Of a DNA stretch of 42,780 nucleotides, positions 1 through 9,462 are shown piece after piece. The notes beneath the pieces were generated by a model, which did no database searches, had not been told where the DNA came from, and saw only the letters and a list, made by a program, of their open reading frames with translations. A program made the position numbers and the translations under genes. Every line of letters begins with the position of its first letter. Positions within the stretch are counted from its first letter, which is position 1. Source of the DNA: Rhodococcus_G sp042754225 (lineage in GTDB: Bacteria; Actinomycetota; Actinomycetes; Mycobacteriales; Mycobacteriaceae); the NCBI RefSeq assembly GCF_042754225.1, contig NZ_JBHZAH010000034.1:1-42780 (forward strand), written 5' to 3'.

Positions 1-69
1 GCCCTGAACGCCGGCGGCCGGGCGGTCGGCGCCACGCGGGGGCACCCGCCCGGCCTCCGGGACCGCGGG

Positions 70-867
70 TCAGCGGTTGGTCGCGAAATCCGCCCGGCGC
101 TTCTCGACGAAGGCGTCGACGCCCTCGCGGCCCGCAACGGTGTCGGCGGCGGCGGAGATCGACGCGGTCTCGGCGTCGAGTTGCTCGGAGAGGGTGGCCG
201 AACCGGATCCCACCAGCAGGCGCTTGATCCCGGCGTACGCGCTGGTCGGGCCTGCCGCGAGGGTTCGGGCGACGCGCAGCGCCTCGTCCTTGACCTCGTC
301 GTCGCCGACGAGCCGGCTCAGCACGCCGAGGCGCACGGCCTCGTCGGCGCCGAGCACCGCGTCGGTGAGCAGGATCTCGCGGGCGCGGGCCACGCCGACG
401 ATCCGCGGCAGCGTCCACGACATGCCGCCGTCCGGCGTGTAGCCGATCGACGGGTAGGCGGGCCGCAGCTTGGTCGACGGTCCGCCGATCGCGATGTCCG
501 CCGTGCACACCAGGCTCATCCCGGCGCCCGCCGCCCAGCCCTGCACCGCTGCGACGATCGGGACCTCGGTTGCCTCGATCGCGCGCACGAAATCGTGCAG
601 GGCGCCGGCGACGGTGCCGACGTACTCGGCGCGGTTCTCGGCACTGGCGAACGCTCGGACGTTGCCGCCCGCGCAGAAGTTGGCGCCCTCGCCGATCAGC
701 AGGACGCTACGAGCCGCCAGGGTGCCGGCGGACAGGGCGCGCAGGGCCTTGGTGCCCTGGTCGACTCCGTCGAAGTCGAGTGAGGTGCCGTTGTCGGCGG
801 TGGCGATAGCGATGCGGAGGACGTCGCCTTCGAGGCTGACGCGGCTGAGGCCGTCGAGTGAAGTCAC
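70..867 (-). CDS. Enoyl-CoA hydratase/isomerase family protein
   Basis: A crotonase-fold enzyme of about 265 residues, the usual length for the family. These proteins act on acyl-CoA thioesters in the cytoplasm (hydration, isomerisation or ring opening) and hold the thioester oxyanion between two backbone NH groups. The two oxyanion-hole segments are visible as NFCAGGN in the first third and GWAAGAGMSLVCTADIAI in the middle. A later IGYTPDGGMSW segment resembles the PDGG stretch of PaaG-type isomerases more than classical hydratases, so the exact reaction is not assigned. The GTG at 867 is chosen because the family alignment begins near LDGLSRVSLEGDVLRIA; the longer open frame upstream reads as Arg/Pro-rich non-coding sequence. 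It lies downstream of rpmB on the same strand but is separated from it by a strong hairpin, so it is probably transcribed on its own. Confidence 0.9.
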   Translation of the reverse strand: MTSLDGLSRVSLEGDVLRIAIATADNGTSLDFDGVDQGTKALRALSAGTLAARSVLLIGEGANFCAGGNVRAFASAENRAEYVGTVAGALHDFVRAIEATEVPIVAAVQGWAAGAGMSLVCTADIAIGGPSTKLRPAYPSIGYTPDGGMSWTLPRIVGVARAREILLTDAVLGADEAVRLGVLSRLVGDDEVKDEALRVARTLAAGPTSAYAGIKRLLVGSGSATLSEQLDAETASISAAADTVAGREGVDAFVEKRRADFATNR

Positions 868-948
868 CGCTGCACCATATCGGCAGCCGGGACCGCGGTC
901 GTCGGGGCGTCTCGCACAGCGGTGAGCGTCGGGTTCGCCCGGAATACA

Positions 949-985
949 ACTGTGCCCCCGACACCGGAGGCGTCGGGGGCACAGT
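949..985 (-). terminator. Intrinsic terminator downstream of rpmB
   Basis: A perfect 14-bp stem (ACTGTGCCCCCGAC on the plus strand, paired with its reverse complement at 972-985) encloses a 9-base loop. It begins 16 bases after the rpmB stop codon. Read on the minus strand the hairpin is followed by TTGTATTCC, a modest T-containing tail. Position and strength fit termination of rpmB before the crotonase gene. Confidence 0.8.
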
Positions 986-1001
986 CGAGTGCTGGGGAAG
1001 A

Positions 1002-1193
1002 TCAGCCGCGAACGACCTTGCCCGCCTTGAGGCAGGAGGTGCACACGTTGAGCTTCTGGCGGTGACCGGGTCCAACCTGGGCCCGGACAGTCTGAATGTT
1101 CGGGTTCCAGCGACGGTTGGTACGCCGGTGCGAGTGCGAGACCGACTTACCGAAGCCGGGTCCCTTGGCGCATACGTCGCAGACGGCAGCCAT
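1002..1193 (-). CDS. rpmB: 50S ribosomal protein L28
   Basis: A 63-residue protein starting MAAVCDVCAKGPGFG and containing the L28 core SHSHRRTNRRWNPNIQ. It is a structural protein of the large ribosomal subunit. Cysteines at 5 and 8 and at 51 and 54 form two CxxC pairs, the zinc-ribbon (C+) form; many actinobacteria also carry a zinc-independent paralogue elsewhere. The ATG at 1193 is supported by an AAGGAG ribosome binding site 9 bases upstream. It stands divergent to the FakA-like gene and ends just before a strong terminator, so it is a single-gene unit. Confidence is high from sequence and conserved position next to the DhaL/recG genes. Confidence 0.97.
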   Translation of the reverse strand: MAAVCDVCAKGPGFGKSVSHSHRRTNRRWNPNIQTVRAQVGPGHRQKLNVCTSCLKAGKVVRG

Positions 1194-1202
1194 AGTCGCG
1201 AA

Positions 1203-1208
1203 CTCCTT
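1203..1208 (-). promoter_or_regulatory. Ribosome binding site of rpmB
   Basis: On the minus strand AAGGAG lies 9 bases before the rpmB ATG and fixes the start within a longer open frame. Confidence 0.75.
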
Positions 1209-1400
1209 GATGTGGTGATGGATACTTATGGGTCGTGCGGTGGAGCGGGTGAATCTGTACTGCTGTGATGCTCGCCTGCGAACAGGGGAGACCGAAGTAA
1301 CCCTTGCGAGGCAACCCTGCAAGACTAGCTGCAACGGGATCGATTGGCCAAACCGGCCCGGCCCGCGCATCGAGCCGAGTGCATCGACGTACCCGACCGC

Positions 1401-1406
1401 TAGTCT
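1401..1406 (+). promoter_or_regulatory. Candidate -10 element for the FakA-like gene
   Basis: TAGTCT matches the actinobacterial TANNNT -10 pattern about 45 bases before the GTG at 1451, and a purine-rich GGAGGGA ribosome binding site follows. No clear -35 was found. The 1194-1450 gap must hold promoters for both divergent genes; nothing else was recognised in it. Confidence 0.35.
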
Positions 1407-1450
1407 TGCGGGACCGAGAATACCCACACGGGCGGAGGGACAGAACAGCG

Positions 1451-3094
1451 GTGCTCGAGGCCCTGCAGAGCGTTGACGGAGTGGCGCTGCGCCGCTGGGC
1501 GCGGGCCTGTGTGGACGGACTCGACAGTCGCCGCGAGGAGATCAACCGGCTCAACGTCTTCCCGGTACCCGATTCCGACACCGGAACGAATCTGCTGTTC
1601 ACCATGCAGGCGGCCGCCGAAGAGGGCGCGACCGCGGCCGAGGACGCGTCGGTGGGCGAGGTCGCCGCGGCGCTGGCGCGCGGGGCGGTCGCCGGTGCCC
1701 GCGGCAATTCCGGCGTCATCCTGTCCCAGGTGCTGCGTGGCATCGCCGAAGCGGTCGCCGCCGGCCCGCTGGACGCGGACAGTGTGCGCGGCGCCCTCAA
1801 CGAGGCGGCGGTGCTGGCAGCGGAGGCGATCAGCATTCCGGTCGAGGGGACGATCGTCACGGTGCTGCGTCACGCCGCGGCCTCGGCCAGCGCATGCCCG
1901 CGCGGCACCGACCTCGGAGGCGTGGTGACGGTGGCGGCCGCCGCGGCCGCGGCGGCGCTCGGCAAGACCCCGTCGCAGCTGGCCGCACTCGGCAATGCGG
2001 GGGTGGTCGACGCGGGTGGCCTCGGTCTGGTGGTGATCCTCGATGCGCTGGTCGCGGTCGTCACCGGGGTCACCCCGGAGCGGTCCGATCTCACCGCCGT
2101 CGTCCCGGTGGTCGTCGAGCCCGCCGAGGTCGCGCCGTCCGCCGAGCCCGCCGTCGAGTGCGGCCAGGACGCGGTCGGGCAGGACTTCGAGGTGATGTAC
2201 CTGCTCGGCAACTCCGACGACAGCCGGGTCGACGCGCTGCGCACCCGTCTCGACGACCTGGGCGACTCGGTGGTCATCGTCGGGGACGGGGCGGGTTCGT
2301 GGTCGGTACACGTGCACTGTTCCGACCCGGGTGCAGCCGTCGAGGCGGCCCTCGCCGCGGGCCTGCCCCGCCAGATCCGGATCTCGTGCTTCGCGCTCGA
2401 CGCCGCCCGGGAACGCCCGCCGGTCCCTGCGAAGTCGACTTCTCGCGCCATTCTCGCGGTGGTCGCAGGGGACGGCGCGGCGGAACTGTTCGCGGCCGAG
2501 GGCGCCGCGGTACTCCGTTGCGACGAGCCCGTGACGCCCCATCAGTTGCTCGCGGCGATCCGGAACCTCGGCTACGGCGAGGTGCTGGTGCTGCCCAACG
2601 GTGCGCTGCCCGCGCAGGAACTGGTGACGGTCGGTGTCGCGGCCCGCGACGAGAACCACTCGGTGCAGCTGCTTCCCAGCTCCTCGATGGTGCAGGGCCT
2701 GGCCGCTCTGGCCGTGCACGACCCCGAACGGGTTGCCGTGGACGACGCCTTCGCGATGTCGGAGGCCGCGGCGACCACCCGTTGGGGGTCGCTGCGCGTG
2801 GCCGAGGAACGAGCGCTCACCCTGGTCGGCACCTGCGAGCGCGGTGACGGCCTCGGCCTGCTCGGCCGCGAGGTCGTGGTCATCGCTCCCGATGCCGCGG
2901 AGGCGGGCCGACGGTTGCTCGACAACGTCCTCGGGGTGGGCGGCGAACTGGTCACCCTGCTGCTCGGCGCCGGGGTTCCCGACGGTCTCGCGGACCTGCT
3001 CACCGACCACGTCGCCAAACACCACCCCGGTGTCGAGGTCCTGGTCTACCCCGGTGGACAGGACGGCGACCTCCTGCAACTCGGCGTCGAATAG
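1451..3094 (+). CDS. DAK2/DhaL-domain kinase, FakA/YloV-like
   Basis: A 547-residue protein of the YloV/FakA type. It has an N-terminal DhaL (DAK2) nucleotide-binding domain and a C-terminal DegV-like region. In firmicutes FakA phosphorylates fatty acids bound to FakB; in mycobacterial relatives the substrate is less certain. The hallmark NVFPVPDSDTGTN lies at residues 35-47, with metal-binding aspartates D41 and D43; most homologues read DGDTGTN, so the Ser is a mild variant. ARGNSGVILSQ and GNAGVVDAGGLG are further DhaL motifs. GTG at 1451 is chosen because it follows a GGAGGGA site and starts right at the conserved region. It is followed 13 bases later by recG, so the two are probably co-transcribed, the same arrangement as Rv2975c-2974c/recG in M. 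tuberculosis. Confidence 0.88.
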   Translation: MLEALQSVDGVALRRWARACVDGLDSRREEINRLNVFPVPDSDTGTNLLFTMQAAAEEGATAAEDASVGEVAAALARGAVAGARGNSGVILSQVLRGIAEAVAAGPLDADSVRGALNEAAVLAAEAISIPVEGTIVTVLRHAAASASACPRGTDLGGVVTVAAAAAAAALGKTPSQLAALGNAGVVDAGGLGLVVILDALVAVVTGVTPERSDLTAVVPVVVEPAEVAPSAEPAVECGQDAVGQDFEVMYLLGNSDDSRVDALRTRLDDLGDSVVIVGDGAGSWSVHVHCSDPGAAVEAALAAGLPRQIRISCFALDAARERPPVPAKSTSRAILAVVAGDGAAELFAAEGAAVLRCDEPVTPHQLLAAIRNLGYGEVLVLPNGALPAQELVTVGVAARDENHSVQLLPSSSMVQGLAALAVHDPERVAVDDAFAMSEAAATTRWGSLRVAEERALTLVGTCERGDGLGLLGREVVVIAPDAAEAGRRLLDNVLGVGGELVTLLLGAGVPDGLADLLTDHVAKHHPGVEVLVYPGGQDGDLLQLGVE

Positions 3095-3107
3095 GCGGAC
3101 AGCACTG

Positions 3108-5351
3108 ATGGCGACACTGACGGACCGGCTCGATCACCTGCTCGGACGCAAGACGGCCGACGCGCTGGCCGAGGCCTTCGACATCCACACCGTTCAGGAC
3201 CTGCTGCGGCACTACCCGAACCGCTACGCGACCCAGGGCGCGGAGCTGGGCGAGGCGAAGCCGGAGGAGGGCTCGCACATCACCCTCGTCGCGACCGTGA
3301 CCAGCGCGAAGATCATCGCGATGAAGTCGCGCTCGGGCAAATTCCTCAAAGTCGTGCTCTCCAGCGACAAGCAGGACGTCGACGCCACCTTCTTCAACCC
3401 GCAGAAGGTCGCACACGTGATCAAACCCGGCGTGCGGGCTATGTTCTCGGGCAACGTCAAGTACTTCCGGGAGCGGCTCGGGCTGACCCATCCCAGCTAC
3501 CTGATCCTGCCGTCCCGCGACGGGTCCGACGCGCCCGCGGTGGTCCGCGGGGCCGGCGCGCTCGCCGACATGGCGCGTAGCAGCCAGGACTCCGGTGCGG
3601 CCGTGGACATGTCGATCTTCGACCGGGCTCTCATTCCGGTGTACCCCTCGACGCGCGAGGTGGAGAGCTGGACGCTCGCCCGCTGCGTGCGACAGGTGCT
3701 CGACCAGCTCGACGAGGTGGACGATCCACTGCCGCAGTCGGTTCGGGACGAGCAGGGCCTGATCGGGCTGGACGAGGCGCTGCGCCTGGTGCACCTGCCG
3801 GAGACGAAGGACGAGGTCTCCCGCGCTCGGGAGCGGCTCCGGTTCGACGAGGCGGCCGCACTGCAGCTGGTCCTGGCTCAGCGCAAGCACGCCGTCGAGG
3901 GCCGGACCGCGCCGCAGTGCCCGCCGCGGACGGACGGTCTGGCAGCGGAGTTCGAGAAGCAGTTGCCTTTCACCCTCACCGACGGACAGCACGCCGTGGC
4001 GGAGGAGATCTCCGCCGACCTTGCGAGGCCGCACCCGATGAACCGACTGCTCCAGGGCGAGGTCGGATCGGGCAAGACCGTCGTCGCCCTGCGCGCGATG
4101 CTCCAGGTGATCGATGGCGGGTACCAGTGCGCGCTGCTCGCGCCCACCGAGGTGCTCGCCGCCCAGCACGCCCGGTCGCTGCGGCAGATGCTCGGATCTC
4201 TCGGCACCGCAGGCGAACTCGGTGCCGACGAGCATGCGACGCGGGTCACCCTGCTGACCGGGTCGATGCCGGTCGCCGCGCGCCGGGCCGCATTCAACGA
4301 GGCGGTCACCGGGGACGCGGGCATCGTGATCGGCACCCATGCCCTGATCCAGGACGATGTCTCGTTCTTCAACCTCGGCATGGTGGTCGTCGACGAGCAG
4401 CACCGGTTCGGTGTCAAGCAGCGCGACGCGCTGCGCGGCCGAGCCCGCGAGGGGCTCAGCCCACACGTGCTGGTGATGACGGCAACACCGATCCCTCGCA
4501 CCATTGCCATGACCGTGCTCGGCGATCTCGAGACCTCCACCCTGCGAGAGCTGCCGCGAGGCCGGTCCCCGATCGTGAGCAGCGTGGTGCCTGCCACGGA
4601 GAAGCCCGCGTGGGTGGACCGGGCGTGGCAACGGATCCTCGAGGAGGTCGCCGACGGGCGCCAGGCGTACGTGGTGTGCTCGCGGATCGGGGAGGGCGAC
4701 GACGAGGCTCCGCCCGAGAAGCCGGAAACGAAGGAGCAGCCGACGGTCGCGGCCCTGGCGCTCTTCGACGAGCTGCGCCTCGGTGCGCTCGCGACCGTCC
4801 GCACCGGGCTGTTGCACGGCCGGCTGCCGTCCGACGAGAAGGACGCCGTGATGCGCGACTTCACGGCGGGCCGGATCGACGTGCTGGTGTGTACGACCGT
4901 GGTCGAGGTCGGCGTCGACGTGCCCAACGCGACGGTCATGGTGATCGTGGACGCGGACCGCTTCGGCGTCAGCCAGCTGCACCAGCTCCGCGGTCGCGTC
5001 GGCCGCGGCAAGCATCAGGGCCTGTGCATCCTGGTCACCGGCATGCGGCCCGGCTCGACGCCGTTCCAGCGGTTGAGCGCCGTCGCGGGCACCAACGACG
5101 GCTTCGAGCTCGCTCAACTGGACCTCGCGCAACGGCGGGAGGGCGACGTGCTCGGGTCGGCGCAGTCCGGCACCGTGACCACCCTGCGGCTGCTCTCACT
5201 GCTCGACCACGAGGACGTGATCGAGTCCGCCCGCGCGTTCGCCCAGCGGGTGGTCGCCGCCGACCCCGAACTCACCGAACATCCCGGACTCGCGTCGATG
5301 GTGACCGCCGCGCTCGACGCCGACCGGATCGAATTTCTGGAGAAGTCCTGA
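3108..5351 (+). CDS. recG: ATP-dependent DNA helicase RecG
   Basis: A 747-residue superfamily 2 helicase that reverses stalled replication forks and branch-migrates Holliday junctions. The order is the RecG wedge/OB domain (about residues 60-150), then two RecA-like helicase domains. Walker A GEVGSGKT is at 317-324, motif II DEQH at 429-432, the ATPIPRT motif follows, and LHQLRGRVGRG is motif VI. The ATG at 3108 gives MATLTDRLDHLLGRKTA, the usual RecG start. It sits in one transcription unit between the FakA-like gene and the membrane protein, with a single base between its stop and the next ATG. No frame disruption is seen. Confidence 0.97.
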   Translation: MATLTDRLDHLLGRKTADALAEAFDIHTVQDLLRHYPNRYATQGAELGEAKPEEGSHITLVATVTSAKIIAMKSRSGKFLKVVLSSDKQDVDATFFNPQKVAHVIKPGVRAMFSGNVKYFRERLGLTHPSYLILPSRDGSDAPAVVRGAGALADMARSSQDSGAAVDMSIFDRALIPVYPSTREVESWTLARCVRQVLDQLDEVDDPLPQSVRDEQGLIGLDEALRLVHLPETKDEVSRARERLRFDEAAALQLVLAQRKHAVEGRTAPQCPPRTDGLAAEFEKQLPFTLTDGQHAVAEEISADLARPHPMNRLLQGEVGSGKTVVALRAMLQVIDGGYQCALLAPTEVLAAQHARSLRQMLGSLGTAGELGADEHATRVTLLTGSMPVAARRAAFNEAVTGDAGIVIGTHALIQDDVSFFNLGMVVVDEQHRFGVKQRDALRGRAREGLSPHVLVMTATPIPRTIAMTVLGDLETSTLRELPRGRSPIVSSVVPATEKPAWVDRAWQRILEEVADGRQAYVVCSRIGEGDDEAPPEKPETKEQPTVAALALFDELRLGALATVRTGLLHGRLPSDEKDAVMRDFTAGRIDVLVCTTVVEVGVDVPNATVMVIVDADRFGVSQLHQLRGRVGRGKHQGLCILVTGMRPGSTPFQRLSAVAGTNDGFELAQLDLAQRREGDVLGSAQSGTVTTLRLLSLLDHEDVIESARAFAQRVVAADPELTEHPGLASMVTAALDADRIEFLEKS

Positions 5352-5352
5352 C

Positions 5353-5901
5353 ATGACCGACGACCTGTCCGCCTACCGGGACGAACTCGCGGCGATCGAG
5401 CGCCGCGTGGCGGGGGAGTTCTCGTTCGGGCGACTGCTTCCGGTCGCAGCTGGAGCGGTCGGACTGCTCGCCACGGGATACTTCCTTCCCCATGCCGGAG
5501 GCGCATCCGCGTTCAGCGTCCTCACCTCGCCGGCCGGCGGGAACGAGCCGGGGGCCACGGTCCCGCTGCGGATCTACCTCGTCCTCGTGGCGGTGTTCGG
5601 TGTCGGCGCCTCGGCGGTCGCGCTCTGCTCACGCCGGTGGGCGATGGCCTGGGTCGCGATGGTCGGAAACGGGATCGCGACGGTATTCGGACTACTCGCG
5701 TGCTGGTCGCAGCAGAGCCTGCCCGAACAGACCCGGCCGCCGGGTCTGGCGTCGGGTCTCCTCGTCACCTGGGCCGTGACCGCCGCGCTGGCGGTGCTGT
5801 GGGCGTCGGTGGTGTGGAGCCGCGCAAACATCATGCAGGACGCTCCGGCTGGGCCCGACGGGCTGGATCCGACCGCCGGAACGATCGCCGAAATTCACTG
5901 A
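5353..5901 (+). CDS. Small conserved membrane protein after recG
   Basis: A 182-residue protein with a short charged N-terminus (about 30 residues) and four predicted membrane segments: roughly VAAGAVGLLATGYF, IYLVLVAVFGVGASAVAL, WVAMVGNGIATVFGLLA and GLLVTWAVTAALAVLWASVVW. Between the first two is a Gly/Pro-rich extracytoplasmic loop. It starts one base after the recG stop, so translation is probably coupled. It occupies the place of Rv2972c in M. tuberculosis. No catalytic motif is visible and no function is assigned. Confidence 0.8.
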   Translation: MTDDLSAYRDELAAIERRVAGEFSFGRLLPVAAGAVGLLATGYFLPHAGGASAFSVLTSPAGGNEPGATVPLRIYLVLVAVFGVGASAVALCSRRWAMAWVAMVGNGIATVFGLLACWSQQSLPEQTRPPGLASGLLVTWAVTAALAVLWASVVWSRANIMQDAPAGPDGLDPTAGTIAEIH

Positions 5902-5948
5902 AATCGCAGCTCACAGGGGGTGCCATGGTGCTGTGAGGTGGCTGCCGG

Positions 5949-5954
5949 TAGCGT
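5949..5954 (+). promoter_or_regulatory. Candidate -10 element for pyc
   Basis: TAGCGT is followed by an untranslated leader of about 90 bases before the pyc ATG, with a weak -35-like TGGTGC 17 bases upstream. The 5902-6048 gap shows no other clear element. The call rests on pattern only. Confidence 0.3.
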
Positions 5955-6048
5955 ACTGCATCGTTACAGGTGGCCGAATGTGCGGGAGATTCCCGAATGC
6001 TGGAACGCCACACCGCGATCGGCACGAACGCAGGGGTAATTTTCAGCG

Positions 6049-9000
6049 ATGTTCTCAAAAGTCTTGGTTGCCAATCGCGGCGAAATCGCGATCCGGGCAT
6101 TCCGCGCCTCCTACGAGCTGGGCGCGGGCACCGTTGCAGTCTTTCCGTACGAGGACCGCAACTCGGTTCACCGTCTGAAGGCCGACGAGAGTTACCAGAT
6201 CGGCGAGCAGGGCCATCCCGTGCGCGCCTACCTCTCGATCGCCGAGATCGTGGCGGCCGCGAAGAAGGCGGGGGCGGATGCCGTCTATCCCGGCTACGGC
6301 TTCCTCTCCGAGAATCCGGACCTCGCCGCGGCGTGTGCGGCCGAGGGGATCACCTTCGTCGGTCCGTCCGCGGAGATCCTCGAGCTCACCGGCAACAAGG
6401 CGCGCGCGATCGCAGCGGCCAAGGCCGCGGGCCTGCCGGTGCTGGCGTCGTCCGAGCCCTCCGCCGACGTGGACGAGCTGCTGGCGGCGGCGGAGACGAT
6501 GGAGTTCCCGATCTTCGTCAAGGCCGTCGCGGGTGGCGGCGGGCGCGGCATGCGCCGGGTGGCCGAGCGCGCCCAGTTGCGCGAGGCGATCGAGGCCGCC
6601 GCGCGCGAGGCCGAGTCCGCCTTCGGTGACGCGACCGTCTTCCTCGAGCAGGCGGTGATCGACCCGCGCCACATCGAGGTGCAGATCCTCGCCGACGGCC
6701 AGGGCAACGTCATCCACCTGTTCGAGCGGGACTGCAGCGTGCAGCGCCGGCACCAGAAGGTGATCGAGCTCGCGCCCGCTCCCAACCTGTCCGAGGAGTT
6801 GCGGGCCCGGATCTGTGCGGACGCCGTGGCGTTCGCCAAGCAGATCAACTACTCCTGCGCCGGCACGGTCGAGTTCCTGCTCGACACCCGCGGCAACCAC
6901 GTCTTCATCGAGATGAACCCTCGCATCCAGGTCGAGCACACGGTCACCGAGGAGGTCACCGACGTCGACCTGGTCCAGGCGCAGCTCCGAATCGCCTCCG
7001 GTGAGTCCCTGGAAGACCTTGGCCTGAGGCAGGATTCGATCAAGCTTCGCGGGGCCGCCCTGCAGTTGCGCATCACCACCGAGGATCCGGCAAACGGCTT
7101 CCGCCCGGACACGGGACGGATCACCGCCTACCGCACCCCCGGCGGCGCGGGCGTGCGACTCGACGGCGGTGCGAACCTGGGCGCCGAGGTCGGCGCCTAC
7201 TTCGACTCCATGCTGGTCAAGCTCACCTGTCGCGGCCGGGACCTGCCCGCCGCCGTGGCCCGCGCCCGCCGCGCCGTCACCGAGTTCCGCATTCGCGGTG
7301 TCGCGACGAACATCCCGTTCCTGCAGGCCGTGCTCGACGATCCGGACTTCCGCGCGGGGAAGGTGACCACCTCGTTCATCGAGGAGCGTCCGCAGCTGCT
7401 CACCTCGCGGGCCTCCGCGGACCGTGGCACCAAGATCCTCACCTACCTCGCCGACGTGACGGTGAACAAGCCGCACGGCGAGCGACCCACGACGGTCTAC
7501 GCGCGGGACAAGCTGCCCAAGATCGACCTGACCACCCCGCCGCCCGCCGGGTCCAAGCAGCGTCTGGTGGAGCTGGGCCCCGAGGGCTTCGCGGCCGCGC
7601 TGCGCGCCCAGGACGCGCTCGGCGTCACCGACACCACCTTCCGCGATGCGCACCAGTCCCTGCTGGCGACGCGGGTGCGCACCGGCGGCCTGCTCGACGT
7701 CGCCGGGCACGTCGCCCGGATGACCCCCGAGCTGCTCTCCATCGAGGCCTGGGGTGGGGCGACCTACGACGTGGCGCTCCGGTTCCTGCACGAGGACCCG
7801 TGGGAGCGCCTCGCCGCGCTGCGGGCCGCGGTGCCGAACATCTGTCTGCAGATGCTGCTGCGTGGCCGCAACACCGTCGGCTACACGCCGTACCCGGAGT
7901 CGGTCACGCGTGCGTTCGTGCACGAGGCGACCGCGACCGGTGTGGACATCTTCAGGATCTTCGACGCGCTCAACAATGTCGACCAGATGCGCCCCGCGAT
8001 CGACGCGGTGCGCGAGACCGGGACCGCGGTCGCCGAGGTCGCGATGAGCTACACCGGCGATCTCTCGAACCCGAACGAGAACATCTACACCCTCGACTAC
8101 TACCTGAAGCTGGCCGAGCAGATCGTCGACGCGGGCGCCCACGTCCTCGCGATCAAGGACATGGCGGGACTGCTGCGGGCGCCCGCAGCGGCGACGCTGG
8201 TGACCGCGCTGCGCAAGAACTTCGACCTGCCCGTGCACGTGCACACGCACGACACCCCGGGTGGCCAGCTGGCCACCTACCTGGCCGCCTGGCACGCGGG
8301 TGCGGACGCCGTGGACGGTGCCAGCGCAGCGATGGCGGGGACCACCAGCCAGCCGTCGTTGTCGGCGATCGTCGCTGCCGCGGCGTACTCGCCGCGGGAC
8401 ACCGGACTGGACCTGCAGGCCGTGTGCGACCTCGAGCCGTACTGGGAGGCGTTGCGAAAGGTGTACGCGCCGTTCGAGTCCGGGCTGCCCGCCCCGACCG
8501 GCCGGGTCTACACCCACGAGATTCCCGGCGGCCAGCTGTCCAACCTGCGCCAGCAGGCGATCGCGCTCGGCCTCGGCGACCAGTTCGAGGAGGTCGAGGC
8601 GAAGTACGCGGCCGCCGACCGGATGCTCGGACGCCTGGTCAAGGTCACGCCGTCCTCGAAGGTGGTCGGCGACCTGGCGCTGCATCTGGTCGGTGCCGGC
8701 GTCTCCACCGACGAGTTCGCCGCGGACCCCTCCCGGTTCGACCTCCCCGAATCCGTGATCGGATTCCTGCGCGGCGAACTCGGTACCCCGCCCGGCGGGT
8801 GGCCCGAGCCCTTCCGGAGCAAGGCGCTGGAAGGTCGTGGCGAGGCGAAGCCCGAGGTGACCCTGACCCCCGCCGACGAGGCCGGTCTCGCCGGTGGCTC
8901 GAAGGAGCGGCAGGGCACCCTCAACCGACTGCTGTTCCCGGGTCCGACAAAGGAATTCCTCGAGCATCGCGAGACGTACGGCGACACCTCGAGGCTGTCG

Positions 9001-9462
9001 GCCAACCAGTTCTTCTACGGTCTGCGTCGCGGCGAGGAGCATCGTGTCGAGCTCGCGCCCGGCGTGGAGCTGCTGATCGGGCTCGAGGCGATCTCGGAGG
9101 CGGACGAGCGCGGCATGCGCACCGTGATGTGCATCCTGAACGGCCAGCTGCGGCCGGTGTCGGTGCGGGACCGCTCGATCTCGAGCGAGGTCCCCGTCGC
9201 GGAGAAGGCGGACCGAGGCAACCCGGGTCACGTGCCGGCCCCGTTCGCCGGTGTCGTGACGCTGGTCGTGGCGGAAGGCCAGAAGGTGAGCGCAGGCGAC
9301 ACGATCGCGACGATCGAGGCGATGAAGATGGAGGCCGCGATCACCGCGAGCCGTGGCGGCATCGTCACCCGCCTGGCGATCGCGCCGGTCCAGCAGGTCG
9401 AGGGTGGTGACCTGCTGGCGGTGATCTCCGTCGTCGCGGCCGAGGAGGACGGCCCGCAGTGA
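6049..9462 (+). CDS. pyc: Pyruvate carboxylase
   Basis: A 1137-residue single-chain biotin enzyme that converts pyruvate, bicarbonate and ATP into oxaloacetate and refills the TCA cycle. Domain order is complete. The biotin carboxylase begins MFSKVLVANRGEIAIR, with the ATP-grasp glycine loop KAVAGGGGRGMR around 157-170. The carboxyltransferase begins near 524 (DTTFRDAHQSLLATR) with the reactive lysine K703 in AIKDMAGL and the metal-binding HVHTHDTPGG around 731. A conserved PYC/OadA region follows, then a C-terminal biotinyl domain with biotin acceptor K1093 in EAMKM. Its stop overlaps the rsmD start by four bases (GTGA), so pyc, rsmD and coaD form one unit. Confidence 0.98.
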   Translation: MFSKVLVANRGEIAIRAFRASYELGAGTVAVFPYEDRNSVHRLKADESYQIGEQGHPVRAYLSIAEIVAAAKKAGADAVYPGYGFLSENPDLAAACAAEGITFVGPSAEILELTGNKARAIAAAKAAGLPVLASSEPSADVDELLAAAETMEFPIFVKAVAGGGGRGMRRVAERAQLREAIEAAAREAESAFGDATVFLEQAVIDPRHIEVQILADGQGNVIHLFERDCSVQRRHQKVIELAPAPNLSEELRARICADAVAFAKQINYSCAGTVEFLLDTRGNHVFIEMNPRIQVEHTVTEEVTDVDLVQAQLRIASGESLEDLGLRQDSIKLRGAALQLRITTEDPANGFRPDTGRITAYRTPGGAGVRLDGGANLGAEVGAYFDSMLVKLTCRGRDLPAAVARARRAVTEFRIRGVATNIPFLQAVLDDPDFRAGKVTTSFIEERPQLLTSRASADRGTKILTYLADVTVNKPHGERPTTVYARDKLPKIDLTTPPPAGSKQRLVELGPEGFAAALRAQDALGVTDTTFRDAHQSLLATRVRTGGLLDVAGHVARMTPELLSIEAWGGATYDVALRFLHEDPWERLAALRAAVPNICLQMLLRGRNTVGYTPYPESVTRAFVHEATATGVDIFRIFDALNNVDQMRPAIDAVRETGTAVAEVAMSYTGDLSNPNENIYTLDYYLKLAEQIVDAGAHVLAIKDMAGLLRAPAAATLVTALRKNFDLPVHVHTHDTPGGQLATYLAAWHAGADAVDGASAAMAGTTSQPSLSAIVAAAAYSPRDTGLDLQAVCDLEPYWEALRKVYAPFESGLPAPTGRVYTHEIPGGQLSNLRQQAIALGLGDQFEEVEAKYAAADRMLGRLVKVTPSSKVVGDLALHLVGAGVSTDEFAADPSRFDLPESVIGFLRGELGTPPGGWPEPFRSKALEGRGEAKPEVTLTPADEAGLAGGSKERQGTLNRLLFPGPTKEFLEHRETYGDTSRLSANQFFYGLRRGEEHRVELAPGVELLIGLEAISEADERGMRTVMCILNGQLRPVSVRDRSISSEVPVAEKADRGNPGHVPAPFAGVVTLVVAEGQKVSAGDTIATIEAMKMEAAITASRGGIVTRLAIAPVQQVEGGDLLAVISVVAAEEDGPQ

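Noticed and set aside
1..69. The end of an upstream gene at the window edge
   Set aside because: A TGA at 5-7 could close a plus-strand gene, but too little sequence is present to support one.
3000..5132. A 710-residue open frame on the minus strand opposite recG
   Set aside because: It lies wholly over recG, shows no motif, and is His/Arg-rich as expected for a shadow frame.
6055..9231. A 1058-residue open frame on the minus strand opposite pyc
   Set aside because: It mirrors pyc, is rich in Arg, His, Val and Gly with no family motif, and reflects the codon bias of high-GC genes.
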